DNA of 64,000 nucleotides. It comes from Trema orientale. Its lineage: Eukaryota > Streptophyta > Magnoliopsida > Rosales > Cannabaceae. The DNA lies in contig JXTC01000045.1 in NCBI GenBank assembly GCA_002914845.1, positions 368,553-432,552 on the forward strand, given 5' to 3'. How positions within the stretch are numbered: the stretch's first letter is position 1; each line of letters starts with the position of its first letter. Below the pieces are notes generated by a model. The model was not told where the DNA came from. It ran no database searches and was given only the letters and a program-made list of their open reading frames with translations. A program made the position numbers and the translations under genes. Shown one piece after another: positions 47,991 through 60,500 of this stretch.

Positions 47991-49757
47991 AAATTACTTT
48001 TTTATCTGTTCATGGCCTGCTACCAAGCTGGGGTAAATGGACAGGTATAAACCCTTTCCATTACAGGTTATCATTACAAAATCAAAATTATGTTTAGACT
48101 AAATCCATTAGGATTCCAGCATTATCATTTATCATAATCTATTTTGAGTATATATAAAAGAAATCCTATTCAACTTCACTATATAATAAGAATATAAAAG
48201 GCAATAAAATCAAGTAATAAATATATTACCTACCGTTTAAAGTATTCATATGCTATAAAGTGGAATTACTGTTTTGTAATACACTTTTAAAAGCTTTGTT
48301 TGTGACACATCCTATTAAACTGTGTAATGTGTTTGAAAACATGCATCAATTGATGGAGACAAAATGCTGTTACAGACATCGTATCGTACATTATATACTT
48401 GATAAAGTTTAGCCGATCAAGTGCTATTTTCATCCTCGAGTTAATTGTGTTTTCAAATAACTTATTGAAGTAGACTTTTGTTGACATATGTTTCCATATA
48501 ATTCCATATATATTATATGGAAACTATATTGTATCGTAAATAATTATTAATTTTAATAATCACAATTGTAGTTTATTTATAGAGAAAAAAAAATAGCTTA
48601 CTAACCCAAAAACTAATTGAGGCTTCTAATACTAATAATAATAATAATAATAATAATAATTGAGTAGTAGGTTTTACAAGCTGGAGCAAAAAAAAAAAAA
48701 ATAGTAGTAGGTTTTACAAGGTTTTAAGCTGCCAGCATACGTAAGGACTCTCAGAATCCTTTAATATATGTATATATATATATATTTGTGTTGTATTACA
48801 AGAAATAAAATCCATACCTTTCACAGGACTAAAGTCCTGTTGTCAACAAAGAGATAATGTAGCGACAGCGTATATAAAACACATGATTGTCTATTGGATT
48901 GAAGTGATTCAATGTTCATCTTTATTTGGTATTTTTTATGGTCAGTTTTCTCTTTTGAGATTTTTTTTCTTGTCTTTTAAAATATTTCAAAGTTTCTCTC
49001 TATTACAAAACGCCTGTCTCGATGACAATGCTCCATTCAAATATAATTGTCTTCATTCAGCTCTTAATTACACTTTTTCTACGAATCTTCAAATTCAAAC
49101 TGAGTGTGAGTATGACTTGGCTAACTTCACGACTCCGCCAAATAAAAAGTTACCTAACCCATCTATTATTTTTCTAATAATTATTTTTGTTTTTCTTGAA
49201 ACCTAACGATCTACTTAAGATACGCAGTAGAGAACTTTATTATAAGAAATTGACCTACATGGGGTCTATATAAGATTCCTGTGCAGTATGCACTTACATA
49301 CATGACATCAGGAGAGAGCAAGGAGAACCTTAATTATAATTAGTCTCATGCATTAACTACTAGATCAGGTTATTACCATGTAATGTAGCTGGTATTTACC
49401 ATGCTGCATTACTGCACTTATTATTTTTGTTTTGTATTGTTTTTTTTTTTCCCCTCTGACCATAATAGGAAAGAACATTAGTCATACCCTTCCACATATA
49501 TCATTACTCTTCTATGTGCTTTGGCTTATAAACTATAAATACCTCTTTAACCTTATAGAGCACTCATCATCAGGTCTTGGGTTTGGTCAGAAATTTATTT
49601 ATCAGGATTACAAGAGTAACATATATTGTACGAGTACCGCAAATATTATGGATCATATCTACCTATATATATATATATATTTTATAGTCATTTAGATATA
49701 TACCTGAAATTATCGTCGAGCGAGCTCCTTTATTCTTTAATGCTAGTCTTGTACCGA
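47991..49757. other. Spacer between the two DUF7950-like genes
   Basis: AT-rich, with a TAA microsatellite (about 48630-48660) and short TA runs. A phrase containing TAGTAGTAGGTTTTACAAG is repeated at about 48663 and 48703. The right end is the 3' flank of gene B. No gene seen. Confidence 0.45.
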
Positions 49758-50744
49758 TCAAAGTCCCAAACTGAGAGCTGCCTTGACGTCCAGCCTCCAT
49801 GCAAACCCACCACAATCCATTCTCCAAACGTCACATGGCATTATTTTCGAACATCTCTCGTTGCTGTTCATCCTCATATACTGAACCCTAACCCAGCACG
49901 TGAACGCCGGGCCCATTAGGCCCAACTCCGTCTTCTGACAATTATAATTATTATTATTATTCGCAACCAACCACACCACCATCTCCGGCCACCGCCTCCG
50001 CCCCTCCTCCTCCTCCTTCGCCTCCTCCGCTACCACCATCCTCTTATACGCCTCGTTCACCCACTCCACTCTGCTAAAACACCCGTCCGATACGAACCCG
50101 GGACACGTGTCCCTCTCTAGATTCTTTATCCTCTCCACGTCCGTACGCCCCAGCCCCCGTAAATCCATGCACGTGTCCGTCACGCTCTCCACCGTCACCC
50201 ACGACTCCACCACCACTGCCGCCGCCGCCGCCGCCGGCGGTGTCACCGACCCAACCGCCAACGCCGTCCGATCCGTAACTTCATCGGCCGGTGGCTGACG
50301 ATTATTATTAATATTATTATCATTATCCTGTACGGTCGTGCTGTACTGGTTGATAATACATGACCAAGATCTCGTACCACTACCTCCGAGAAAATCGTAA
50401 CCGTCCGATTTTTCGGGCATCAGTTGGAGGGTGACGGTTGTGGAGTTCAAACCGCTTTCTCTCTCTTCTTCCCCAGAAGATCTGTTGTTATTGTTACTGT
50501 TCCTCCTTCTAGGGTTGTGGTTGTTATGATTATTCTTACTACGAACCCTAACGTACTTCCTTTTCACGCGCTTGGTCGTTCGGAGAACTGCTGACGTGTT
50601 CTCCGGCGAAATCCCGCCCGTAAAAGATCCTCCGGCGGCCGGTTTTGGTGCGATCGGACGGAATCTTAGCATCATCGGGTTGATTATCGTCTTGTGCGAA
50701 CCGCTCCGAAAGCTCGACACGTGCCACCCATCTCTACCGTCCAT
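49758..50744 (-). CDS. DUF7950-like protein, paralogue B, 328 aa
   Basis: A single-exon paralogue of the gene at 46236-47219, on the same strand and of almost the same length. It keeps every landmark: MLRFRPIAPKPA (~25-36), VKRKYVRVR, TLQLMPEKSD, WVTVESVTDTCMD, DVERIKNLERDTCPGFVSDG, WVNEAYKRMVV and GGFAWRLDVKAALSLG. It differs in low-complexity inserts: an Asn/His-rich stretch after the basic block, a poly-Ala run before WVTVES, and Glu-rich and poly-Asn tracts in the C-terminal half. Such runs usually mark disordered, fast-evolving linkers. The function is unknown; the basic KRKYVRVRSK block suggests nuclear location. The start at 50742-50744 is followed by HVSSFRSGS, and the leader upstream is CT/CTC-rich (50762-50876). 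Confidence 0.85.
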   Translation of the reverse strand: MDGRDGWHVSSFRSGSHKTIINPMMLRFRPIAPKPAAGGSFTGGISPENTSAVLRTTKRVKRKYVRVRSKNNHNNHNPRRRNSNNNNRSSGEEERESGLNSTTVTLQLMPEKSDGYDFLGGSGTRSWSCIINQYSTTVQDNDNNINNNRQPPADEVTDRTALAVGSVTPPAAAAAAVVVESWVTVESVTDTCMDLRGLGRTDVERIKNLERDTCPGFVSDGCFSRVEWVNEAYKRMVVAEEAKEEEEGRRRWPEMVVWLVANNNNNYNCQKTELGLMGPAFTCWVRVQYMRMNSNERCSKIMPCDVWRMDCGGFAWRLDVKAALSLGL

Positions 50745-50761
50745 CAGCTCGAGCTATATAT

Positions 50762-50976
50762 CTATATCTCCTCCTCCTCCTCTTGTCGCTCCTCTTTTTT
50801 CTCTCTCTCTTTTTCTGATCTCTGATCTCTCAGTCTCTGTCTCTGTCTCTGTCCTTCTCTCTCTTCCTTCTCCGGAGAGCGATAATCATAGCGGGACGCG
50901 ATGGCTGGGTGAGCGTTCACCACGTGTCTAGGGCAACACTCACGACAGCTTTCCCACCTGATTGGTCCTTTCTTTT
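50762..50976 (-). promoter_or_regulatory. Leader and proximal promoter of DUF7950-like gene B
   Basis: A CTC/CT-rich tract (50766-50870) forms the probable leader, with TATATATC just before it. Conserved block 1 follows at 50878-50972: GCGATAATCATAGCG, a CACGTG box (50931-50936) and CCTGATTGGTCCTT, in the same order as in gene A. Confidence 0.65.
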
Positions 50977-50989
50977 TCCGATTCATTAT

Positions 50990-51870
50990 TTTCATGGGTT
51001 TCTAAATTATTACCCCAAACGTTTTTCATTTCTCATTTTAGTCTTAAAACTTTGAAAATAGTTACATATGCTTGTCTTCGTTTTTTGGTAAAATTATTCC
51101 CTAAAAAGGGACAAAGTACTCTTTCCTAAGAGTTAATATTGATGCTTCCTCAAAAAAAAAAAAAAAAAAAAAAAAGATTGATGCTAATTTTAAATTTTCT
51201 CGAGATTTATTACGAACTTAAATTTTAGAAAGATGTGCTTAATATCGATGTTAACCACATATGTATTAAATTTCACATAATTTAACTAGATATACTTTGA
51301 GAATCGATGATAATTAAGTTTATTTGGTTGGGAAATTTTATTTTTCTAATAAAAGTGTGTTTTTTTAATAGTTGTTTTTGAATAATGATAATGATACTAA
51401 AATTTTGTATCAAAAACTTTCGTTAATTATGTGACATTATTTTTAATTATTAAATTTAAATTGTGTTATATCATTTAAAATAAAAAATGATTGACATATA
51501 TATTATATCATGTAACTTTTTTGTGTAAAATTTTGGTGTCTCTATCATTACTCGTAGTTTTTTATCTAAATAAATTCACGAACATGTTCTCTTAAGAAAT
51601 AAAAGAAAATCAGGAATATATTCTCTCAAAAGGGAAAAAAAAAACACACAGGAACATATGTTAAAGGACAAACGAGACTAGTTTTAGAAATATAAGGACC
51701 AAAATTAGAAATTGTAAAACCCTTTTGGATCAAAATGAGAGACTTAATAATTTAATACCCAATTGAATTCTCTCAAATTATTTATGCTTTTATTTATTAT
51801 TTTCATGTTTAGTGGGACCCGCCAAAAAAAGCTTTTTTGCGTATCTAAATTAATGAATCGAGGTCTGTTA
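50990..51870. other. AT-rich insert splitting the gene B promoter
   Basis: About 0.9 kb of AT-rich sequence with a poly(A) run (51151-51175) separates the two conserved promoter blocks of gene B; in gene A they are about 80 bp apart. It looks like inserted DNA, but I see no clean ends. Confidence 0.45.
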
Positions 51871-51875
51871 ATTGG

Positions 51876-52014
51876 CCCCCATATTCGACCAATCAGAAGC
51901 GCGACGGTGTCCAGCACTCCTGGAAAAGAGGGACACGTGGGCTTTGTAGTAGGACGAAGCATAATTTCCTCCAACCGAAGTGGAAAAAAGGCCATTCGAG
52001 AATATGCACACGTG
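51876..52014 (-). promoter_or_regulatory. Distal conserved promoter block of DUF7950-like gene B
   Basis: The block contains TTCGACCAATCAGAAGCG, GGTGTCCAGCACT, and CACGTG boxes at 51934-51939 and 52009-52014. It aligns with 47471-47540 upstream of gene A. GACGCGTGG further out (about 52249) also has a counterpart in A (about 47795). Confidence 0.65.
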
Positions 52015-52459
52015 TAGGATGACTATTGGCAAAGAACATGTAAATTAGGTTGGAAAAAGATTGGATCTATGTAAAACGTTGTGCCCGTGACGCGCCCACT
52101 TGAGCGCGTAAGGTACACCTGGAGATATTTTGTGTAGTGTTGCGGTTTGATTGGTGGAAGGGACCCGGTGATGCTAAATGAGAGTAGGGGTAGGGGGAGG
52201 ACGACTGGTTTAGCTTTTTTCTTATGTCGATGGGATGGCCAAAGGGGGACGCGTGGATAATGGGACTGGAGGATATTGACAGACAAACTGAATAGCTTTA
52301 TCACTTTTTATTCGACATTTTTCTCTCTGTCTAAGAGTTTAACCACTTATATATCGCGACGTACACAAAACATATACCATATATAGTTATATCATTCAAT
52401 TTTCTATGTATATAGATCGACAAAATTATATTATAATTCTTTTTAGTATATAAAAGAAA

Positions 52460-52631
52460 GGGCGCGTCTACAGTAGGGGCGCCCCTACGTAGGGCCATGT
52501 CTATTCACCGTTGGATAGGAATCTGTATATAAATAGATTCTCCACAGATTCCCGTTATTCCTCACAGATTCCCATCCAACGATAATTAAGGCATGACCCT
52601 ACGTAGGGACGCCCCTACCGTAGCCATCCCC
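52460..52631. mobile_element. Mutator-type MITE, copy 2 (172 bp) with 9-bp target duplication
   Basis: This is the same family as 18619-18768. The arms contain GGGGCGCCCCTACGTAGGG on the left and, reverse-complemented, GGGGCGTCCCTACGTAGGG on the right, with the shared interior words CACCGTTGGAT and GGAATCTGT. The 9-mer TAAAAGAAA flanks it exactly (52451-52459 and 52632-52640), which fits Mutator-superfamily insertion. No coding capacity. Confidence 0.9.
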
Positions 52632-52640
52632 TAAAAGAAA

Positions 52641-53075
52641 AGATAAGAAATTCGAAACTTAATTTTCTTTCGATTAAAAGTGGGCTGTGATAATATATTA
52701 GGCTATATATTTGCGATACAACATCATCATTAACGCAGTGGCAAACTTTTTCTTATACTACTATAATTTTGTACGGAGAAGAGCATGATTGTATTGTACT
52801 TTACTATTTAACAACTACTTGATAAATAATAAATATATAATTGATTGCTATAAAAGAGAGTAATTTCTCGTTTCTTAGCCTACCAATATAAAGAAACCTT
52901 CAGTGGCATTTTGAAAAAAATAATAATAAAGACAGCAAAAATAATTGACTATATGTCTATATCTTTTAAGGTTGAGTAGTTGAAACAGTCTTTTAAAAAT
53001 AACAATTTTGATTTTCCGACGTTTTCTTTTGTGAAAATCTGTTCACTCATGTGATGTATAGAAACTTCCCGCGGG
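52641..53075. other. AT-rich intergenic DNA
   Basis: No feature recognised. Confidence 0.3.
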
Positions 53076-54440
53076 GGACCAATGTCGGAAGAGCCAATGC
53101 ACTCATTTTGTACATTAGTGCATAGCCGCATGTGTATTGCCTGGGTGATACTTCCACCCAAAAAAAACAGCTAATGTACAAAAATGGCAAAAACATAAAT
53201 GTTTTCACACGTACACATATAGAAATATTACAGACTTATTTGAATACACTTTTATTTTATATTTTTATATTTTTAAATAAAATAAAATATAGATTTTTTA
53301 AGTAAATTTTTGAAAAAATCTAATCAATCTAATCATTCTTTAAAAAGAAAAAAAAAAACACACACACACACAAAACACTATATCCAGCAAGCCCTATATA
53401 TTTCAAAAACCATCTCTCAAAAGACCATGAGTTACACCTGTTATAGTGCCACTAGCACCCAACATAATCCAACTAGAAAATTTTACGTTTGCTCAAATAG
53501 TAAGTTTTTGCCACTAGGAGCATCTTGACTTATATCTCATTTCAATTCTAAATTTTAGTATTTAGTCAAAAATTACGTATCTAAAGACATTACATATTTG
53601 AAATACTTTTTAGCATGGACTATAATTTTATTTTAAAAAGAGTAATGACTGAGATGCTAAAAATTTACATAAAAAAGTTACATCAATTATGTAACATCCA
53701 TTTCAACTATTATTTAATGTTAAAGTAAAATTAAACCATTTAAAATTTAGTAGTTGAAATAAATATCACCTCATATTATGTAAATTTTTTATGTAAGTGG
53801 GACCAATGTCGGAAGAGCCAATCCAGCCAAAAAAACAGTTAATGAACAAAAATGGCAAAAACATAAATGTCTTCACCTGTACACATATAGAAATATTACA
53901 GGATTGTTTGAATATACTTTTATTTTGTGTTTTTATTTTTTTAAATGAAATAGAAAGTGGAGATCTTTTTAAGTAAATTCTTGAGAAGATCTAATCAATC
54001 TAATCATTCTTTTTATTAAAAAGAAAACACAAAATAAAATTATATCCAATAAGTCCTATATATTTCAAAAATCATGTATCAAAAGACCATGAGTTACACA
54101 TGTTATAGTGCTACTAGCACCCAACATAATCCAACTAGAAAAATTTAAGTTTGCTCAAATAGTAAGTTTTTGCCACTAAGAGCATCTTGACTTAAAGTAT
54201 TATATGTCATTTCAATTCTAAATTTTAGCATTTAGTCAAAAATTATATCTCTAAGGACATTATATATTTGAAATACTTTTTAGCATGTTCTCTGATTTCA
54301 TTTTAAAAAGAACAATGATTAAGACACTCAAAATTTGCATAAAAAAGTTACACTAATTATGTAACATCAAGCGAGACTAAACCAATAAAAATTTAGTAGT
54401 TGAAATAGATGTCACCGCATATGGTATAAATTTTTTATGT
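53076..54440. repeat. Tandem duplication of a ~0.7 kb noncoding segment
   Basis: The unit from GGGACCAATGTCGGAAGAGC (about 53077) recurs from about 53800. Matching phrases follow in the same order, including AAAAATGGCAAAAACATAAA, ACACATATAGAAATATTACA, AAGACCATGAGTTACAC, CACCCAACATAATCCAACTA and AGTAAGTTTTTGCCACTA. The second copy lacks about 60 bases after its start. Only noncoding sequence is involved; short frames (such as 53310-53528) are not conserved. The unit carries a CA run (53359-53373) in copy 1 only. Confidence 0.85.
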
Positions 54441-56391
54441 AAGTTATTGTAGTCCCTAGTATTACTATTAAAAAATAACACAAAGAACAAAGCATGCTAA
54501 AATTTGGCACAAGCTCTAAATTTACGATATTGCCATAGAATGAGCAGGTGGATCTAGGACCGGAAATTTTCTACACCACACAACGATACGACTCAAAAAT
54601 TACATGAAATAAACGGGATTGGGTGGCCTATTTAATTTTTGTATCAATTTCAAATTGACACGTGTGACATGAATAATAAACAAGTGGATTTCAAGTCAAT
54701 TCGCTTAACCCGAAAATGATCCCTGTAACTTTTAATCATGTCGTTATTGTGTCATGTCGACATGACATATTTATTAATATTTTAATATTTTAAATGTGAT
54801 TTTGATTTCGAAAAATATTTACATATATTTAGTTGAATTTATAAATACATAATCGTGTTAAATTTGAGTAATCGTGTCAAATATGTCATAATATGATACA
54901 TAACACATTTATTAAATGGGTTACATGTGTCGTATCGTATTACATATGTATTAATCGTGTTGTGTTCGAGTTTAACTTTTTAATACGTTTATTAATCGTG
55001 TCGTATTCGGGTTAGAGTGTTATCGTTTTGTGTCATAATCGTGTTGACCCGAATATGACACGATAACACGAATTACTAACTATAGGTAGATCGTAGTTGG
55101 ATAGTATAATAACAATTAATTATAGGATGAAAAAAAAATTGGGAATAAAACTTATATTTAAGTACCAATAGCGTTTATTTTAGCAAAAATAAAATAATGC
55201 GTCATGTTAATTTTAAAATTGACTCTTTTTTATCAAGAATGCGTTGTAAAGAGTCAACTAAGAGTTACGCTATAAGGTATAATACGCTCAACACTATATA
55301 ATTTGTCTATTATTAATTGATTATAATTACAAGTTGTTTGGAATTTGTAGGACCCAACACATTACAACTTATTAATATAATAAACTAGTAAAGACAGACA
55401 TATCATGTAATGCTGCATTACTTCACTAATAAAAATGTAGAACTTACTAATAAGATCTATATCTATAATAGAGAGTCCACATGTCAAATTGTGATCCCAG
55501 TACTCCTCAATTTCATTAATATGGGATGCTAAACAATAATTGTTTAGCTTAGAATTACTGATCTTATAAAACCAAAATTATCTTTGTATAGTTAATACAA
55601 ACTCTTACACCATCGTAGTAAAATCCTGGTGTTTTATAGTTGTGCAAAAACTTAGTAGAAAAAAATAATAAGTCAAGAAGATTAAAGCTCCCATTAAAAG
55701 AAGGCTGCAAGCCTGCAATACCACACATTGTCTGACCCCTAAAGCTGGGAGAAAATAAAGGAAAAGAACACAACCCGTCCAACCAATGGAAAGACAATAA
55801 ACGTACCATCAATGCTTAAACCATCACAAATTCACACATCAATTTTGAGTCCATAGATTAAATTATTATCACGACACAATTTCAATCATTATTTTATAAT
55901 CAAAGAGAGACCAGGTTTATTGCACAGCTATCACTAAAACAAAACTCGAGCATTTCAGTCCACCTTGGAGTGGAATATCATTTCGTGCACTATTACCTCA
56001 TAGACATGTAATACGAAACAGAAACAGAAAAAGAAAATAAAAAAATAGTTGCATTCCTTATTAGAATATTCGCCAATTGATTTGTAAATATATTTAACCC
56101 AAAACGTGAACATAAATGAATATTGAAGGCAGTTTCCAAGTAGGAGATTTGGCACATAAAAGAGAAAATACCAAAAATTTATGTCCAACGGCAAAAAATA
56201 TTTCATCATCACGTGTATGGATGAGCTTATTTCAGTGTCTCTGAAAGTAACATTCCTCATGTCACTCCATTACCAATAACTGATGCGAACTCAATCGGCA
56301 TGGGAAGAAAACGGTAATCATCCGATTAAAAAATTATTTCCAGTTTAAAGATCCTCCCACAAGCATAAGATTAAAAGAAACTTAAAGGCAG
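54441..56391. other. Intergenic region with possible hAT-related remnant
   Basis: At about 54600-55080 there are repeated CGTGTC, CGTGTTGTGTTCGAG and GACACGATAACACG words of the kind seen in the subterminal parts of the 23625-26920 hAT-like element. I could not define both ends. The rest, up to the cytochrome c1 gene, shows nothing. Confidence 0.35.
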
Positions 56392-59081
56392 CTAATTGAT
56401 GACATCAAGAACCAGTTTGCGGGACTTGAGAGGACTCCACTTCAATCGCCTGTAGTAAGCAGCTTGAAGTAGAGCCAGTGAGAGAACAAATATCCATTTG
56501 AATCCCATCTGCATTTTAAGACGCCGAAAAGTCAGAATTAACTTGTAGTTTCGAGTACTTAATCAGCACAAGACATAAATACTCGCAAACACACCAGTTT
56601 CCTTTCTTCCATTTCTGGTTCTGCGGCCCAGGACAAGAATGTCACAACATCTTTCCCCATCTGTAACATGACATCCCAAAACAGCTTCAGCTATAAACCT
56701 CTCAAAATGGATTAAGGCCAACAACCATAGTTGTGCATGCATGTATACATATTATGCACACATACATATGGATACAAGAAGATGTAAAGCATACCTGAGC
56801 CTCTGTGGCAGGAGTACCATCTTCATACTCCAATGCACCATCATTAAGCATCTTTGGCATGGCAATTGCGCCACCAGGAAAATAAGGATTGTAGTGCAAA
56901 CCCTCACGGATCTAAAATATCATTTACATCTTTGAGTTAAAAAGTTGAGTACAATTTCTAAACTGAACACAAAACGCCTATGAAGATTGCAACCTTATCA
57001 ACAGAGTAATATCTTAAACATATTGTCAGTCTTTATAGATGTAATTTTCACCATGACGGTAATGCAAATGACAAGTATACAAGAAGATATGTAAAATGCC
57101 CCAAACTAAAGGGTTCAGTAACATAAACAAATGAGGCTTCAGAAAACAAAAAGTTCTACATGTAAAACTATGAAGTAAGTACCTAATCAAAAAGAACATG
57201 ATTTTTTTTTCGTATTGTTTTGTTTTCCCTGAAGAAATATTTACTGTCTTTCTTCTTATGTACCAATAGAGTAACTTATAACATTATTTCCTTTTATGAA
57301 ATTTACTATTATGTAACTAAGAAAAGAGAATATGAATATGAAGTACCAAAACACCAGCAGGAGGATCACGGTAACCGGTTAAAAGAGCAAAAACATAGTT
57401 CTGGCCATTGTGACGAGCCTGAAAAGATAAAGGCAAGACAATATAAGAAAAAAATAGAAGGCAAAACTATAAAGAATTTATTTGTAGAAGACAATATTAC
57501 TTTGGTAATAAGACTTAGATCTGGAGGATAGGCCCCTCCGTTCGCAAACCTAGCTGCTTGCTCATTCGCATATGGCTGAGGAAATCGATCACTCAGTTTA
57601 CCAGGGCGAGTGAACATCTCACCCTCATCATTAGGCCCATCAACCACCTCAATTTCAGCGGCCATAGCCTTGGTCTCCTCTTCAGTGTAAGCAACACCCA
57701 CCAGATCACGATACGATATTAAAGACATGGAATGGCAGGATGCACAAACTTCTTGGTAAACCTGATGACCACGACGAATCCTGACTAAGCAAAATGGACC
57801 AAAAAGCATAAGTAAGAAAGGATCAAACATTGGCACTTCAGTCACAAAAAGTTATGGAATTCCTGTACATGAGAACTACTTTTTCCAATATAACAAGACA
57901 TTTTGCTTTCTGGATTGTGATAAATTGAATTCACATTCTGCCGTCTCCTACAAATAAAGCTTTAATAATGTTTATTGGTCCAAAAAAGCTTTTCTAATTT
58001 ACTCGTACAGGGAAAGGTATTATTAGGGATGCCTAGTTACTGTCAATCACTAAAAATGATTGCACCTGTCAAAAAATAACAAAAAAACAAAACAAAATAA
58101 AAATAAAACAATGTTTAAGACTAAATCTCAGACCACCATAAGGACAAGGGAAAAAAAAAAACACGAAAGATGCCAGAAGAAACAAATAACTAATGTGATG
58201 ACCATAATCTCACAAAATCTTTACAACTAATGTGATGACCATAATCTCACAAAATCTTTCAATGATTCAAGCTAGTTTTCCATACCCAGGAAAAGGTTTT
58301 AGTAACTAAAAATGATCACAGACACAATCAAACTTCACAGTTTAGATTAGAACTCACGATCCATGATCATATGAGCTCAAAATTCCCTTGTGAGGCCAGG
58401 GATAGCTTGGAGATTCTAATCCATGTTCAGCCTCATCAGCAGATGCTACCGTTGCAAAACTTAGAAGCCCTGAAACTCCTGCCCCTAGAAGTGCAAGTGC
58501 CCTTAGAGACTTCATCCCAGCAGAGCCAGCATCATCTCTCTTACAGTTGAGGGAAGACAGAAATGGAGGGAGCTGAATATCAGTTATTCACAATCAAAGT
58601 TAATATGCTCAAAGTGGAACAGAAATGTATGATATTACCGCCTAGAAAATTAGTAAACAGATTCAGGACGGCATGCGGGCAATCTCTTCAAATGAACAGT
58701 AACAACTGTTTTATATGGCCACAAATTTTTTCCTTTTTTAATAAGAAACCAAAAATTTATTAAAATAGGGAATTACAAAAATATGAGGATGAGGTATCCT
58801 CCAGAAAACATAACAAAATTCACAAATAAATAATACCAACTGAAAATACTAGTCGAACACTGACACCTTTCAACTAAAAACAATCAAATGGACAGGAAAA
58901 TCTTTACACTCCTTAGCCACTGAGCCCAAACTTCATTAAAAGCATACGAACATCAACATGAAACATAGAAAGTAACCAATGAAATACAAACCAATGACAA
59001 ATAAAAAAGTGGGAAGAGCCTTACAGCTGATTGAGATAGAAGTTTCCTCTTCAATAATTGTTGGATTGCTCCTCGAGCCAT
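56392..59081 (-). CDS. CYC1: Cytochrome c1, heme protein of mitochondrial complex III
   Basis: The complete nuclear gene for cytochrome c1 of the respiratory bc1 complex, which passes electrons from the Rieske protein to cytochrome c at the inner mitochondrial membrane. I assemble seven phase-consistent exons: 59025-59081, 58358-58572, 57501-57780, 57347-57418, 56795-56911, 56595-56660 and 56392-56508. They total 924 nt, or 307 residues, the usual plant length. The N-terminus [19 protein letters not shown] is a basic, Ser/Leu-rich targeting sequence, followed by an Ala/Gly-rich bipartite sorting stretch ending at SADEAEHG. The heme site is CASCH at residues 103-107, and the likely axial Met is in AIAMPKM (Met226). 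The C-terminal anchor (~274-289) precedes YYRRLKWS. The leader is spliced: an intron runs from about 59096 to 60413. A 36-base tandem duplication sits in the second coding intron (58189-58260). Confidence 0.96.
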
Positions 59082-60500
59082 TAGAGTCGATATTGCTGTC
59101 AGCAAAAAGAAAAGTAATAAATAAGGTGAAAATAAATTAGCATACCCTAGAGATTTAAGAACTCAAACTCTAAATTCATGTATAACTCCAAAATTCATGC
59201 CTAATATTTGTTGCGGAGGGGAATTGGGCAGTAATGTGCAAACAAATTGCAGATCATTAACCAAACCAAATCTCCACCAGCAAAAGGGAACATAAGAAAC
59301 ATGAGGCTCTCTCTTATAAGTGCCACAACTAAATGCCCAAAGAAATACAAAAATTGCCGAGATCAAATGCAGAAGTATTAGTACCTAATGTGTTTAAACT
59401 CTTCTGAAACAATTGGATGCATGTATAACATCAACAAGTATGGTTGTACTGTACAAATAGAGACACCCAATGTCCTATTTGTTCATTGACTTATCTTGTT
59501 GACTACATAATTGCAATATTTGGAAAAAGTTCAAATTTCCTTGGTTAATTAATTACACACGTATAGCAGACATAATGTATCCACACACAATATACATGAA
59601 TAGATTCCTAAAGTCAACATTTTTTTATATTATCAAAAAGAGGGGGANAAGGTATCTTTTGCTGCCAATAATACTTGTCTAAATAATCTAAAATTCATGA
59701 TGCGTAAACCAGGAAAGGGTTGCTAAACTCGGATCAGGCACTGGGCAAAGATCCACAAACTAGTCGGATTGTGAGTAAAATGGCTTATAGTCCCATAAAA
59801 TGTTCTTGGAAGTTTGTCAACACCTTCAGCTACGAGACTTGAACAAGGCATGGCGTATCCCATATTAGAGACAGTGTGGTAAATTTGTTAATACATATTA
59901 ATTACTCCTCAAACTTTCATGCTTATCATAATTTATCATACAAGGTCGGATTTTGAACTTTAAAATCATGTCAAGCAAGTTGGCATATATCTGAATTATG
60001 TATGAGAAGGTATCCAGAATAAGATAGCCGGAGCCCCCCAGATGGGAGATGATACGGTCCACTCCAATTAATCCACCATATATGTAAAATTACACAAATA
60101 TTTACTTAAGGAAGATCAGGAATCACCGCCAAAAAACATAAACCCAAATACGCATAAATGATGTACAAAATAACAGAACTGAACGTAGTTATGTAAACCT
60201 AGACAAACCTAGGGATTACAATTCAAAAATCCAAACCCATAATGAATCTTCACTCCTTTTTTTTTCTCGAATCAAGAAATATAATAATCACAGCCCTAAT
60301 TCAACAGGTCGATTCAACCAGGCTCAAATGAAAAATGGAAAAAATAAATAAATAAATAAAAAAGAGAGAAATCGATAGCCTAAGTTGGAAGAAAGCAAGT
60401 AGATCTACTTACAGTACAGAGGAATAGGGTCAGAGAGCTGCTGAAGCTCGGAGATCCAAACCAAGATGAAGAAGACGAGAAGCAGAGGCGGAAAATGTGG
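59082..60500 (-). other. 5' leader of CYC1 with a ~1.3 kb leader intron
   Basis: On the minus strand a leader exon ends ...CTCTGTACT|GTAAGTAG near 60414. The second leader exon, 59082-59095, follows TTGCTGACAG. Long first introns in plant leaders often raise expression; this is inference. One undetermined base (n) is at 59648. The intron is AT-rich with no gene inside. Confidence 0.65.

Noticed and set aside
57366..57845. A 159-aa one-exon cytochrome c1 with alternative ends
   Set aside because: Both ends of that open frame read into introns; the seven-exon model restores the full 307-residue protein with consistent phases.
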